A program made the position numbers and the translations under genes. This document shows, piece by piece, positions 32,954 through 42,542 of a stretch of DNA of 51,693 bases. Below the pieces are notes generated by a model. The model worked only from the letters and a program-made list of their open reading frames with translations, made no database searches and had not been told where the DNA came from. This DNA is from an uncultured Akkermansia sp. (GTDB lineage Bacteria; Verrucomicrobiota; Verrucomicrobiia; Verrucomicrobiales; Akkermansiaceae): assembly GCA_947630815.1 (NCBI GenBank), contig CANRJD010000003.1, positions 1 through 51,693 on the forward strand, given 5' to 3'. Within the stretch, counting starts at the first letter, position 1. Each line of letters starts with the position of its first letter.

Positions 32954-34287
32954 GACTGCTCTCGTAATGCGTCTAATCCCTCGCGAATACCCGCGTCCAT
33001 GGCGTGGAAGAGCATCCGCAGTTCATCTTCATTGATGCACAGCGGGGGCATGGCCACGATGGTGTCGTGGGTAACCGGGCGGGTGAGCAGGCCATGCTTG
33101 CGCATGGCGATGCAGGCGCGTTCGCCAGCGCGATCATCTTGACAGTACGGTGTGCCGTCCGGGTGGGCAATATCGATGCCGGCGATGAGACCGCAAGTGC
33201 GTGCGGCGCAGACATAAGGATTGTTCTCGTGCAATTCCTCGACAAGTTGGCGGAGGAGTGCGATTTTTGGCGGCATATTCTCAAGTACGTGCTCCTGCTC
33301 AAAAACCTCTAAGCTTGCCAGCGCCGCGGCACAGCCGATGGGATGAGCGGTGAAACTGTGCCCGTAGTAGAAGGATTTGTTCTCGCTGTAAGCACCAAGG
33401 AACGTTTTATAGACATCCTCAGTGGTGAGGCAGGCCGCCATGGGCGTGTAACCGGAGGTAAGTCCCTTGGCACAGCATAAGAAGTCCGGAATGACATCCT
33501 CGTGCATGCAGGCAAACATTTTGCCGGTGCGACCAAAACCGGTCATCACCTCATCACAGATGAGAAAAATACCGCGTGCTGTGCAGAACTCCCGGAGCTC
33601 GCGCAGCAGGCCGCGCCGCCAAGGGGTCATGCGGTTCACCCCTTGGATGATGGGCTCAATCACGATGCCTGCCACCGTATCCGTGAAATCGGCGGGCAAA
33701 GCGAGCAGCTCATCCATCTCGCGTACGTGAGTGACTTCTATCCCAAAGCCCCGAAAGCGGGAAAAGAATGAGCTTACGCCACCGAGGGAAGCCGCACCCA
33801 TGGTATCGCCATGGTAGCAGTTGGAAAAGGCGATAAAATGGCGGCGTTGCTCTTTTCCGGGGGATTGCGAGCAACTTTGGAAAGCCATTTTGAGGGCCGT
33901 TTCCACAGCAGTGGAACCATCATCTGAGAAAAAGACGCGCGAGAGTTTGCCGGAGGGAAAGAGGCGTGTGAGTTTTTCTGCCAGTTCGGAAGCCAATGTG
34001 TGGCCGAAGCCTAAAAAACTTGAGTGGCACAGGGTGGCGGCTTGCCTTTGAATGGCCTGCACAATATGAGGATGGGAATGACCGTGGATATTTACCCAGA
34101 TGGAACTGTTGCCATCGATATAGCGGCGGCCAAGCGAATCGGTGAGCCACACGCCCTTGCCGGACTGCAGCATGAGAACTTCGGCCTCGCGCCCCCAGAG
34201 GGCTTGGGGAGTGAAAGGATGCCAGCAGTGGGCGAGATCCTGCTCAATGGCGCGCCGTGTCAATTCTTGCGATAATTGGGATGCCAT
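32950..34287 (-). CDS. bioA: adenosylmethionine-8-amino-7-oxononanoate aminotransferase
   Basis: 445 residues, class III aminotransferase. HCWHPFTPQALW near the N-terminus and DGSSTAVETALK (here DDGSTAVETALKMAF) are typical of BioA. ICDEVMTGFGRTGKMFAC holds the PLP-contact Asp and CCAKGLTSGYTPMAAC the PLP Lys. FYYGHSFTAHPIGCAAALASLEVF completes the signature. It makes 7,8-diaminopelargonate in biotin synthesis, with SAM as amino donor. No other bio gene is in the window. It lies 46 bases after dnaB on the same strand. Confidence 0.95.
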   Translation of the reverse strand: MASQLSQELTRRAIEQDLAHCWHPFTPQALWGREAEVLMLQSGKGVWLTDSLGRRYIDGNSSIWVNIHGHSHPHIVQAIQRQAATLCHSSFLGFGHTLASELAEKLTRLFPSGKLSRVFFSDDGSTAVETALKMAFQSCSQSPGKEQRRHFIAFSNCYHGDTMGAASLGGVSSFFSRFRGFGIEVTHVREMDELLALPADFTDTVAGIVIEPIIQGVNRMTPWRRGLLRELREFCTARGIFLICDEVMTGFGRTGKMFACMHEDVIPDFLCCAKGLTSGYTPMAACLTTEDVYKTFLGAYSENKSFYYGHSFTAHPIGCAAALASLEVFEQEHVLENMPPKIALLRQLVEELHENNPYVCAARTCGLIAGIDIAHPDGTPYCQDDRAGERACIAMRKHGLLTRPVTHDTIVAMPPLCINEDELRMLFHAMDAGIREGLDALREQS

Positions 34288-34333
34288 ACGGATATGATGT
34301 ATGTTTTGGGAAGTGTACCTTGCGACTCAATTA

Positions 34334-35752
34334 TTAGCCCTCTTCCTGGTTTTCTCCAACGCGTGGGGAGAAGCGCATCAGTTCTGCTTCAAAGGAGAGA
34401 GGAATGTCGCCGGTGGGGCCGTTGCGATTTTTAGCAAGCATGAGATTGGCATCTGTGCCCACCTTCTCGCGCTCCTCGTCATCCCCAGCGTAATAGGCTG
34501 CGCGGTACAGGAGGCCAATCATGTCTGCGTCCTGTTCAATAGCACCGGATTCGCGCAGATCGCTCATCATAGGCAGGCCTTTTGCTTTTCCTGTGCGACT
34601 TTCGGGACCGCGGTTGAGCTGGGCAAGCACGATGATGGGGACGGAGAGCTCTTTGGCAAGGCCTTTGAGACCGGCGGAGATCTCGGCAATTTCGCGTTCA
34701 CGGCTGTTTTGAGCCTGCTTGGTGTGGGAGCGCATGAGCTGGAGGTAGTCCACGCCGATGGCAGCGGTATCCGGACGCTCTTTGATGATGCGGCGAGCCT
34801 TGGCTCGCAGTTCGGAAATGGAGATGGCGGCCGTGTCGTCTATGACAAGGCTACTGTTCTGGTATTCGTTGATGGCTTTGTTGATGCGTTTGAAATGAGC
34901 CTGAGTCAGATTGCCCTTGACGAGATCGCTGCGGCTCACACCACTGCGCGCGTAGAGCAAGCGCTCGACAAGCTGCACGCTGGGCATTTCGCAGGAAAAG
35001 ATGAGTACGGGCTTCTTTTCCTCCAGCGCCAGATGCTCCATGATATTGAGCAAAAAAGAGGTTTTGCCCATGGAAGGGCGAGCGGCAATCACGAAAAGCT
35101 CACCGGGCTTCAGTCCGTTAATCATGCGGTCGAGTAGCGGGTAGCCGGTGGTGAGACCAAGCACGGTGCCGCGGTGATCCATCATTTTTTCCATATTGCT
35201 CATTGCCGTCTGGATGTCCTTTTTGAGGCTCCATTGGGTAGAAGTGAGCGAAGACTTACGGATATCCATCACCTCCTGCTCGGCAGAGTCAAGCAACTGG
35301 TCAATTTCCGTTTCCGCAGAGAGGGCGAGCTCGTGCATTTTATTGCCGGCCATAATCATGCACCGGCGCAGATACTTTTCCTTGATGGTGGCGAAGTGAG
35401 CCTCAAAAAGCGCAGTGGAACCAGCCACGCTGAAAATATCCGCCAATCCTGCATTGCCGCCGATGGCCTCCAGTTTGCCTTCATCAGTGAGCGTTTGCGC
35501 CACGGAGGCGATATCGATGGGCAGGTTGCGTTCGTAACGATCGCGGAAGATATTCCAGAGAATGCGGTGCGCGGGAATGTAGAAAAACTCCTCATTAATG
35601 CCATCAGAGATGCAATGCGAGATGATGTTAGTTGGGTCAAGAGCCATCATGCAGATAAGGCTCTTTTCCAACGCCGGAGCCTGGGGCATGGTGACTGGCT
35701 CTTGGGGAATTTCACGCCGCGGTGGCGTTGAACTTGCATTTTCTTGACTCAT
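34334..35752 (-). CDS. dnaB: replicative DNA helicase DnaB
   Basis: 472 residues from ATG 35752; in-frame starts at 35773 (ATG) and 35797 (TTG) are possible, none with a clear ribosome binding site. The N-terminal helical domain (EKSLICMMALDPTNI, EEFFYIPAHRILWNI) is followed by the RecA-like motor with Walker A ARPSMGKTSFLLN, Walker B-region IGVDYLQLM and the arginine-finger region LRESGAIEQDADMI. It forms the hexameric helicase that unwinds DNA ahead of the fork. Unlike many bacteria it has no rplI or ssb gene beside it. bioA lies downstream. Confidence 0.95.
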   Translation of the reverse strand: MSQENASSTPPRREIPQEPVTMPQAPALEKSLICMMALDPTNIISHCISDGINEEFFYIPAHRILWNIFRDRYERNLPIDIASVAQTLTDEGKLEAIGGNAGLADIFSVAGSTALFEAHFATIKEKYLRRCMIMAGNKMHELALSAETEIDQLLDSAEQEVMDIRKSSLTSTQWSLKKDIQTAMSNMEKMMDHRGTVLGLTTGYPLLDRMINGLKPGELFVIAARPSMGKTSFLLNIMEHLALEEKKPVLIFSCEMPSVQLVERLLYARSGVSRSDLVKGNLTQAHFKRINKAINEYQNSSLVIDDTAAISISELRAKARRIIKERPDTAAIGVDYLQLMRSHTKQAQNSREREIAEISAGLKGLAKELSVPIIVLAQLNRGPESRTGKAKGLPMMSDLRESGAIEQDADMIGLLYRAAYYAGDDEEREKVGTDANLMLAKNRNGPTGDIPLSFEAELMRFSPRVGENQEEG

Positions 35753-35929
35753 GATTGGAAGCGGTGGGAGCATAGCAACTTTTCCCGATTTTAGCAAGGT
35801 CTCCGTGCGTTAGTGAGTTCCCAAGGATGCCTCACTGTTTTCAACTGAAAAGCTATGCACGTTATTTTTTTAATAGGAAGAACGTCGCATGAAAGAAAAA
35901 CACCCTTAACTTTGCTGAAGCAAAATAGC

Positions 35930-37375
35930 TCAGCGGGCGAGTACGGAGGGGGTGCCACTGTTGCCACAGGCGGAAATGGGACGCACAGCAAGGCGATCCA
36001 CCCCGGAAAACATGGAGAACGGCAGGGTGACACGACGCTGTGCGCCAGGGAGGATACAGAGGGTCGTCCACTGTCCGGAGCGTCGGGCTTGAATGACCCA
36101 TTTACGTGCGCTGGCATCGGTTGGGGACCATGCGATGGAGACTCCACGCCCCGGCAAGTCGGCAGCTTGAACCGTGGGGGCTGCGGGGCGAGCTGAGCCA
36201 CACCAAGGCATGGCAGGCGGCAGGGCAAAACCGCGGTAGCGGGCAACAATGTGAGCCTGCACCCCGCCGCGGTTGGAGCCAATGGAATTCCAGCTCCAGA
36301 AGAGTTGACCGGCACTCTGGCGGGCAAGCTGGCGTGAGAGGTCGATTTGACTGCCTATTTCTGAGGCGGGACGGGTTCGATCTTCCGAGGAAAGGATGCG
36401 GGCGGTGGCGATGCCTGGCCACACGGGACGGCTTGGGTTGACGGCAGACCACCATTTCATGAGAGCAGGGAAGCTCTGTGGGCTGTTAATACGCCAGTAT
36501 AGTTGCGGGGAGAGGTAATCTACCCAGCCGTTGGCAAGCCATTTGCGGGCATCACAGGCTAGATGTTCAAAAGCATTCACACCGGCGGGAACGCCGGCGG
36601 GGTAGCCGGGCTGCCAGACACCAAAGGGGCTAATGCCTACGCGCACCCATGGCTTGGCGGCCTTCACGGAGGAATACATGCGCTTCACAAAGGAATCAAT
36701 GGCTGCGCGGCGTTGCGCCGGAGTGAGACCATCTGCTATGTTGTGATGTGGCGGATAGGGGTAGAAATAATCATCCAGATGCACACCGTCGATATCGTAG
36801 CGGCGCACCACATCCATGATGACTTGCAGCACGTGCTGTTGCGCCGCAGTGGATGAGGGATTGAGCATGGTCGTGGAGCCGGCGCGCTTGATAAGATCGG
36901 GCCTGCGGCGCGAAATATGACCTGCTCCCACAGGTTTACCACTCACTGTGGCACGGAAGGGGTTGAACCAGGCGTGCAGTTCAAGCCCGCGGCGGTGCGC
37001 CTCGGCAACGGCGAAGGCAAGCGGATCGTAGCCGGGGTTGATGCCTGGACCGCTCAACCAGCCGCTCCACGGCTCGAGGGAGGATCGATAAAAAGCGTCG
37101 CCATTTGGGCGAACTTGTAAAATGATGGCGTTAAGCCTGAGTTGAACTGCACGGTTGAGTATACTGAGCAGTTGGGCTTTCTGTCGCGCAGCAGGTAGCC
37201 CGGCCGCGGACGGCCAATCCAAGTTGAATACCGTGGCCACCCAAGCGGCGCGAAATTCGCGCGCTGGTTCTCCAACGCGCTCGTTCACCGGTTGCCATGC
37301 CAACACCTTGCCTACGCACGCCAGAGCCAGCAGCATCCGCAGCACGCAACAGATTATGTGACGTGCCCACGCCAT
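35930..37375 (-). CDS. secreted family-10-like glycosidase (GHL10, DUF187)
   Basis: 481 residues with a signal peptide (ICCVLRMLLALACVGKVLA). The catalytic barrel matches GHL10: REFRAAWVATVFNLDWPS, LNAIILQVRPNGDAFY, GLELHAWFNPFRA, YDIDGVHLDDYFYPYP and VDYLSPQLYW. A C-terminal Fn3-like domain of ~90 residues follows (PTVQAADLPGRGVSIAWSP). Members act on cell-wall or environmental polysaccharides outside the cytoplasm; substrate unknown. The ATG lies two bases beyond the nuoN stop, so it is very likely the last gene of the nuo transcript. The 177 bases after it contain no strong terminator. Confidence 0.85.
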   Translation of the reverse strand: MAWARHIICCVLRMLLALACVGKVLAWQPVNERVGEPAREFRAAWVATVFNLDWPSAAGLPAARQKAQLLSILNRAVQLRLNAIILQVRPNGDAFYRSSLEPWSGWLSGPGINPGYDPLAFAVAEAHRRGLELHAWFNPFRATVSGKPVGAGHISRRRPDLIKRAGSTTMLNPSSTAAQQHVLQVIMDVVRRYDIDGVHLDDYFYPYPPHHNIADGLTPAQRRAAIDSFVKRMYSSVKAAKPWVRVGISPFGVWQPGYPAGVPAGVNAFEHLACDARKWLANGWVDYLSPQLYWRINSPQSFPALMKWWSAVNPSRPVWPGIATARILSSEDRTRPASEIGSQIDLSRQLARQSAGQLFWSWNSIGSNRGGVQAHIVARYRGFALPPAMPWCGSARPAAPTVQAADLPGRGVSIAWSPTDASARKWVIQARRSGQWTTLCILPGAQRRVTLPFSMFSGVDRLAVRPISACGNSGTPSVLAR

Positions 37376-37377
37376 GC

Positions 37378-38820
37378 TCAGAAAAGGAGCGGGGTAACGC
37401 CCAGAGCAATGAGCATAAGTGTGCCCACGGCGAGCACTGCTATGCAGAGAGGTGAGAAGGTAACCGGCGCATCGTCCTCCTGCGGTTTCTCCCAGTACAT
37501 GGCGCGCAGAACCTTGAAGTAATAATAAAAGCCTGCTGCGGCGCAGACAATCATGATAGGGAGGAGCCAGTACAGGATATGCTGCGGGAGAGTGAGAGTA
37601 GAGATGAGCGCTTGGAAAGAGCTGAGCTTGGCTAAAAAGCCCGCAGTGAGTGGTACGCCTGCCAGAGAGGCAAAGCTGACCGTGATCATGAAGGCTGTGC
37701 GAGGGTTGGATTTACCGAGGCCGCGGAAGGCGGAGATTTCTTCGCTGCCGCGTTGCATGCGCAGAGTAGCAAGGGCAAAGAAAGCCATGAGCGTGGCAAT
37801 GCCATACGCGAGCAGGTAGTTGAACACCGGGTTGACGATTGTAGGTTGCAGTTTGATGAAAAATACAAGGATGAAGCCAGCTTGGCCAATGGACGAATAA
37901 CCGAGCAATCTCTTGGCGTTTTGCTGAGGGATAGCCCCTAAATTACCAACCAGCAAGGTAGCAGCAGCCACAATTGCAAGCAGTGTAACAAGGTTCTGCA
38001 CCATATCATTCAATGTATTGTGCAAGTACATGAAGGGCAACAGAACAATGAGCAAAGCCGCAAAACCGGCCAGTTTTGAAACTACTGCCAGGAATGCCGA
38101 AACCGGAGTCGGCGCCCCCTGATACACGTCCGGAATCCACGTATGCATCGGTACAGCTCCCGCTTTGAAAAAGATACCGGCCAACAGAAGCCCCACGCTG
38201 ACAAGTGTTCCCGCGGAAAGATAGGGGTTGCTGAGCGCAGCGAGCAGGAAACGAGGGTCGCCCTTGAAGGAACCTGTGGTGCCGAAGAACCATGCAGCGC
38301 CCATCACGAGGAAACCGGTGCTCACGGCTCCCAGGATGAGGTACTTCACACCTGCTTCCACAGATCCCTGATTGCGGCGAAAATACCCAGCCATGGCGTA
38401 AGAAGCCAAGGTCACCATTTCCAGAGCCACGAAGAGCATGATGAGATCTCGGGCTCGAATGAGCGCACATACTCCTGCACACGCCAACAGAGGAAGGGCG
38501 CTGAACTCTGCAGAACCGTCCTCCTGTCCCGCCCCTGCCACGGATGCGTACACCATGCTGCGGTAATCATATGCCATGAGCAGGCAGACCGCTGTGGCGG
38601 CGCAGGCCAGAGCAGTGAAGAGCGCAGTAGCAGTGCTGCCCGAGGTGAAACAGGCAAGTCCGGCGGAGACAAGCGCGCCAAGAACCGGGTACACCTGCTT
38701 GCTGAGACGAGGCAGGAATGCATCCGCAATCAGGACAAGCAGAGCAAGCCCAGTCAAAACAAAGGTGGGTGTGAATTGCTCCCAAGTGTAGGAGGAACTG
38801 ATCAGGTTTATTGTACTCAT
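37378..38820 (-). CDS. nuoN: NADH-quinone oxidoreductase subunit N
   Basis: 480 residues from ATG 38820 (MSTINLIS); a longer frame to 38898 would enter nuoM. About 14 membrane helices in the antiporter-like fold. Conserved Glu and Lys of the proton channel lie in FVALEMVTLASYAMAGY, FFKAGAVPMHTWIPDVYQGAPTPVSAFLAVVSK and YSSIGQAGF. NuoN is one of three proton-pumping membrane subunits of complex I. Last Nuo gene in the operon, directly followed by the glycosidase gene. Confidence 0.95.
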   Translation of the reverse strand: MSTINLISSSYTWEQFTPTFVLTGLALLVLIADAFLPRLSKQVYPVLGALVSAGLACFTSGSTATALFTALACAATAVCLLMAYDYRSMVYASVAGAGQEDGSAEFSALPLLACAGVCALIRARDLIMLFVALEMVTLASYAMAGYFRRNQGSVEAGVKYLILGAVSTGFLVMGAAWFFGTTGSFKGDPRFLLAALSNPYLSAGTLVSVGLLLAGIFFKAGAVPMHTWIPDVYQGAPTPVSAFLAVVSKLAGFAALLIVLLPFMYLHNTLNDMVQNLVTLLAIVAAATLLVGNLGAIPQQNAKRLLGYSSIGQAGFILVFFIKLQPTIVNPVFNYLLAYGIATLMAFFALATLRMQRGSEEISAFRGLGKSNPRTAFMITVSFASLAGVPLTAGFLAKLSSFQALISTLTLPQHILYWLLPIMIVCAAAGFYYYFKVLRAMYWEKPQEDDAPVTFSPLCIAVLAVGTLMLIALGVTPLLF

Positions 38821-38851
38821 GAGTGAATCAGGAGGTAGGAGTAAAGGGAAA

Positions 38852-40342
38852 TCACGCGAGGATGCCGGGGATGATACCGAAGAGCAACAGTGCCGCACTT
38901 AGCAAGGCAGCGGAGCAAATCTCCGCGCCGCTTAATGGAAGCGTGGCGCGCTCGCATGCAGGCGTCAGCTCTCCGGTGAAGATACGACGAATGGCACGCA
39001 GCATGTAGATAGCGCTTATAACTAGCCCCCAGAGAGCGAAAACTAAGGTCAACTGAATGGGTCCGAGTCCGCCAAGCATGTTGGACAGGCTATTCAGCCA
39101 GCCGCAGCAGAAGGAGCTTGTCGAACCGGGTTCCCAATCAACAAAACAGGAAACGAAGATGGAAAATTCGCCCACGAAGTTAGCCAACAGAGGCAATCCG
39201 ATGGAAGCCATGCCTGCGAGGCCAAAGAAGAAGCCAAGCAGAGGTTGTTTATGAGCCAGTCCGCCAAGGCCACTCAATTCGAGAGTGCCAGTGCGGCGCT
39301 CGATTTGCCCGGATAGCAGGAAGAGCAGTGCGATGCTCAGACCATGCGCGAGCATGAGCATGCCTGCTCCTTGGTAAGCCAGTGCATTCGATGAACCGGA
39401 CATCACAAAGACGGCTATACCCAAGAAAATATAGCCCATGTGCATGACGGAAGAATTGCCCAGCATGGTGTCCAAACGGGATTGCGCTATGGTCACGCAG
39501 CCTACCCAAAGGATATTTCCCAGCAGGAGAATAAGCAGCAGATTAGTCCAGCAGCCGAAAAACTGAGGACTGTTCGATCCGAAAATGCAAGCTACGAGGA
39601 TGAGACCATACAGACCGAACTTCTTGAGCACACCGGCATGCATCATGGCGATTGGCGTGGGAGCACTCGCATAAGCCGGCGCTGCCCATGAGTGGAACGG
39701 AAAGAGCGATACCAAGGTGCCAAAGCCAAGAAGCAGCAATCCGGCAGTCAGACACGCCGCCACCGGCATGCGTCCTATAGCCGCCATAATGCGCATCTCT
39801 GAGAAGCTCAGTGTGCCCAGCTGCGTGTACAGTAGCACCAAGCCGGCCAGAAGAACCATGGAAGCGAGCCCCAAATACAGAGTCATACGCCAAGCGATGG
39901 TACGGCGTTCACCGCGACCGTACAGACCTATCATGACGAAAGTGGGGATGAGTGCGAGTTCATGGAAGGCAAAGAAAGACACTAAGTTGTCGGAGATGAA
40001 TGCCCCGGTCGCACCGGCTGAGATGAGAAGCGTGGAGATGCTCCAGCTGCGCTCTGCGGCGGCATCCGGCGCTTTCATCCCGAGTACAGCGGCCATGGTG
40101 ACAAGCACGGTGAGCAGCAACATGGGCTTGCTGAGCGGCAAATAGAGGGAGAGAGTTGTCGGTACATCTCCAATGTGGGTAAGGCATTTGCCATCCGCCC
40201 CCATACTTAGGGCAACGATGGAACCGATGCCCAGCAAAAGGGAGAGCAAAGCACTCACAAGAGCTGTAGCACGACCCGGAGTGTGCAGGAAACCGATGAG
40301 CACACTCGCTATCACAGGGATAAGGATAAGCCAAATAAGCAT
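38852..40342 (-). CDS. nuoM: NADH-quinone oxidoreductase subunit M
   Basis: 496 residues, about 14 membrane helices. Diagnostic sequences are FAFHELALIPTFVMIGLYG with the key Glu, LFPFHSWAAPAYASAPTPIAMMHAGVLKKFGLYG with the channel Lys, and SSVMHMGYIFLGIAVF. The last part has FVGEFSIFVSCF. NuoM forms the middle antiporter-like proton channel. Sixteen-base spacing to nuoL and 31 bases to nuoN fit one operon. Confidence 0.95.
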   Translation of the reverse strand: MLIWLILIPVIASVLIGFLHTPGRATALVSALLSLLLGIGSIVALSMGADGKCLTHIGDVPTTLSLYLPLSKPMLLLTVLVTMAAVLGMKAPDAAAERSWSISTLLISAGATGAFISDNLVSFFAFHELALIPTFVMIGLYGRGERRTIAWRMTLYLGLASMVLLAGLVLLYTQLGTLSFSEMRIMAAIGRMPVAACLTAGLLLLGFGTLVSLFPFHSWAAPAYASAPTPIAMMHAGVLKKFGLYGLILVACIFGSNSPQFFGCWTNLLLILLLGNILWVGCVTIAQSRLDTMLGNSSVMHMGYIFLGIAVFVMSGSSNALAYQGAGMLMLAHGLSIALLFLLSGQIERRTGTLELSGLGGLAHKQPLLGFFFGLAGMASIGLPLLANFVGEFSIFVSCFVDWEPGSTSSFCCGWLNSLSNMLGGLGPIQLTLVFALWGLVISAIYMLRAIRRIFTGELTPACERATLPLSGAEICSAALLSAALLLFGIIPGILA

Positions 40343-40357
40343 AGCGCAAAAATTGGT

Positions 40358-42205
40358 TTAGAAGAGTAAAATAAGGATAAGCATGAGAACGAGCACGCCC
40401 AGCGAGGCTAGCACCGTGTAGCCGCGCAGAGATCCACCCTGAATACGCCCCAGCAGACGACCTACCCAGGCCGTCAGCGACGCCAGCCCTTCCCCAATAA
40501 GTCGGCGAATGATGCCGTCATCCAAGCAGGAGATAAGACAGGCGAACCAGCGTTGTATGCCGCCCACCAGTACGTGGTCGTAAAAGGCATCAATATAGAG
40601 CCGATGCCGCAGGGCGCGGGAAACAAAGTTGGCGCCGAGTGGATCAGCCTTGCCTGCGAGTGTTTCCGTTTTGCCGTAGAGCAGCCAGGCAAGTCCTCCG
40701 CCCACAATAAGCGCACCCAGCCCGGCAAAGAAAGTAGCTCCCCATTCCACACCCAAAGTGTGGAACTCGGCATAGGGCACCAGCCGATCGGCCAGAAAGC
40801 CACAGCCGGAGATGATGGCAAGCATTGCCAAGATAAGGAGCGGCACCAGCATGGTGGGCGAGGCTTCATGGGCCTGCTCCGCTTCATGAGTCCTTGTATC
40901 GCCACAGAATGCAACCAGGCAAAGTCGCACCATGTAGAAAGTCGTGAGGGCAGCCACAATTACGCCCAACACGAAGAGCGGCACACTACGCTCCAAGGCA
41001 GCCTCCAAGATACGCTCTTTGGAAAAGAAACCGGAGAAACCGGGCACGGCGATGAGAGCACACGTGCCCGCCAGGAAGCAGAGCGTTGTGATGGGCATTT
41101 TTTTACGGAGTCCGCCCATTTTCCAGATGTCTTGCTCGTGGTGGCAGCACACAATAATAGCGCCAGCGGCTAAGAAGAGCAGAGCTTTGAACCAAGCGTG
41201 CGTGTAAAGGTGAAACATGGCCGCCTCGCCCGCCAGAAGACCCACAGCCATTATCATGTAGCCGAGCTGGGAGAGGGTGGAATAGGCAAGCACGCGCTTG
41301 ATGTCATCCTGCTGAGTTGCCATGAGTGCGGAGAGCAGGGCAGTGATGGCGCCAACACTGGCAATTACACAGCACGCAGTGTCGGTGAAAGCATCCAGTC
41401 CCATGCTTACTTGTAAGCGCACGAGCATATACACACCTGCCGCCACCATGGTGGCCGCATGGATAAGCGCGGAAACCGGTGTAGGACCTTCCATGGCATC
41501 CGGCAGCCAGACATGAAGAGGAAATTGGGCAGACTTGCCCACTGCGCCGCAGAAGAGGCAGAGTACGGCCACCGTGAGAACCGGAGATCCCGCTGCCACC
41601 TTCATGTGCCCGGCCATATCCGCATAGTACAGAGTACCAAACAGCCCGAGGGTAAGCAGGATACCGATCAGAAAGCCAAAGTCGCCCACGCGATTAGTGA
41701 TGAATGCTTTTTTGGCAGCATCTGCCGCACTGTCTTTGTGGTACCAGTGACCGATCAGCAGGTAGGAGGAGAAGCCTACCATTTCCCACCCTATAAAGGT
41801 GAGGATGAGAGAGTTGGCCAGTACGATGCAGCTCATGCTGAACATAAAGATGCTCAAACCGGCAAAATAGCGGCTGTGGTTGGAGGAATCGCCCTTCATG
41901 TAGCCGAGCGAGAAAATATGCACCAGCGTACCGATGCCGGTGACAACGAGCATCATCTTCATGGACAGGTCATCCATGAGCAGACCGAGACTGAGGTCAA
42001 ACCCCTGCACAGGAAACCATACGTAGGAGCTCGGGGCACCCGTTTGTAAGCCCCCCATGTAGGCTATGCAAAGCCCCAGCGTGACCAGCGCCGAGACGAT
42101 GGAAACACCTGCCGCTACCCGCGGTTTGCGTGCCAGTACAAGCCAATCCACCGAAGCTGCCACGAGCGGCAGCACGAGAAAGAGCCAAGGTAAGTTCTGA
42201 GTCAT
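40358..42205 (-). CDS. nuoL: NADH-quinone oxidoreductase subunit L
   Basis: 615 residues, the usual NuoL length. Signature segments are FSLGYMKGDSSNHSRYFAGLSIFMFSM, IGWEMVGFSSYLLIGHWY, SAQFPLHVWLPDAMEGPTPVSALIHAATMVAAGVYMLVR and KRVLAYSTLSQLGYMIMA (each a separate helix group). The C-terminal long lateral helix that clamps the membrane arm follows after residue 500. It is the distal proton channel of complex I. Confidence 0.96.
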   Translation of the reverse strand: MTQNLPWLFLVLPLVAASVDWLVLARKPRVAAGVSIVSALVTLGLCIAYMGGLQTGAPSSYVWFPVQGFDLSLGLLMDDLSMKMMLVVTGIGTLVHIFSLGYMKGDSSNHSRYFAGLSIFMFSMSCIVLANSLILTFIGWEMVGFSSYLLIGHWYHKDSAADAAKKAFITNRVGDFGFLIGILLTLGLFGTLYYADMAGHMKVAAGSPVLTVAVLCLFCGAVGKSAQFPLHVWLPDAMEGPTPVSALIHAATMVAAGVYMLVRLQVSMGLDAFTDTACCVIASVGAITALLSALMATQQDDIKRVLAYSTLSQLGYMIMAVGLLAGEAAMFHLYTHAWFKALLFLAAGAIIVCCHHEQDIWKMGGLRKKMPITTLCFLAGTCALIAVPGFSGFFSKERILEAALERSVPLFVLGVIVAALTTFYMVRLCLVAFCGDTRTHEAEQAHEASPTMLVPLLILAMLAIISGCGFLADRLVPYAEFHTLGVEWGATFFAGLGALIVGGGLAWLLYGKTETLAGKADPLGANFVSRALRHRLYIDAFYDHVLVGGIQRWFACLISCLDDGIIRRLIGEGLASLTAWVGRLLGRIQGGSLRGYTVLASLGVLVLMLILILLF

Positions 42206-42208
42206 AAG

Positions 42209-42526
42209 TTAGTCTTTCAGAGAAGTGAGGGATGTGCTTTCCACGCCGCGGCGCGCACGGAACATGGCAACAATAAGAGCGAGGCCTACCGCAACTTCTG
42301 CTGCAGCTATGGCCATGACAAAAAGCGCCAACACCTGCGCGTCGTACACGGGCACGCCCTCCAGCCCTTGAGCGCGGGAGAATGCCACGAGCGACACATT
42401 TGCAGCGGTAAGCATGAGCTCCAAACACATGAGAACAACCAGCACGTTGCGCCGCATGATAGCTCCGCCCAGACCGATGGAAAAGAGGAGAGCGGAGAAA
42501 ATGAGATAATGGGATAGGGGAGTCAT
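42209..42526 (-). CDS. nuoK: NADH-quinone oxidoreductase subunit K
   Basis: 105 residues from ATG 42526 (MTPLSHYLIF); the longer frame to 42604 overlaps nuoJ and is not used. Three membrane helices with the conserved Glu residues in LMCLELMLTAANVSLVAF and MAIAAAEVAVGLALIVA. Part of the E-channel linking quinone reduction to proton pumping. Its stop is three bases before nuoL. Confidence 0.94.
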   Translation of the reverse strand: MTPLSHYLIFSALLFSIGLGGAIMRRNVLVVLMCLELMLTAANVSLVAFSRAQGLEGVPVYDAQVLALFVMAIAAAEVAVGLALIVAMFRARRGVESTSLTSLKD

Positions 42527-42542
42527 AACTTGAAAGAGGAGA

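Noticed and set aside
34301..35137. 278-codon plus-strand frame opposite dnaB
   Set aside because: Antisense to the helicase gene with its conserved Walker motifs; no ribosome binding site and no recognisable domain.
35791..36327. 178-codon minus-strand frame overlapping the glycosidase end
   Set aside because: It occupies another frame of the GHL10 Fn3-like region and of the gap; the GHL10 frame has clear family motifs and this one has none.
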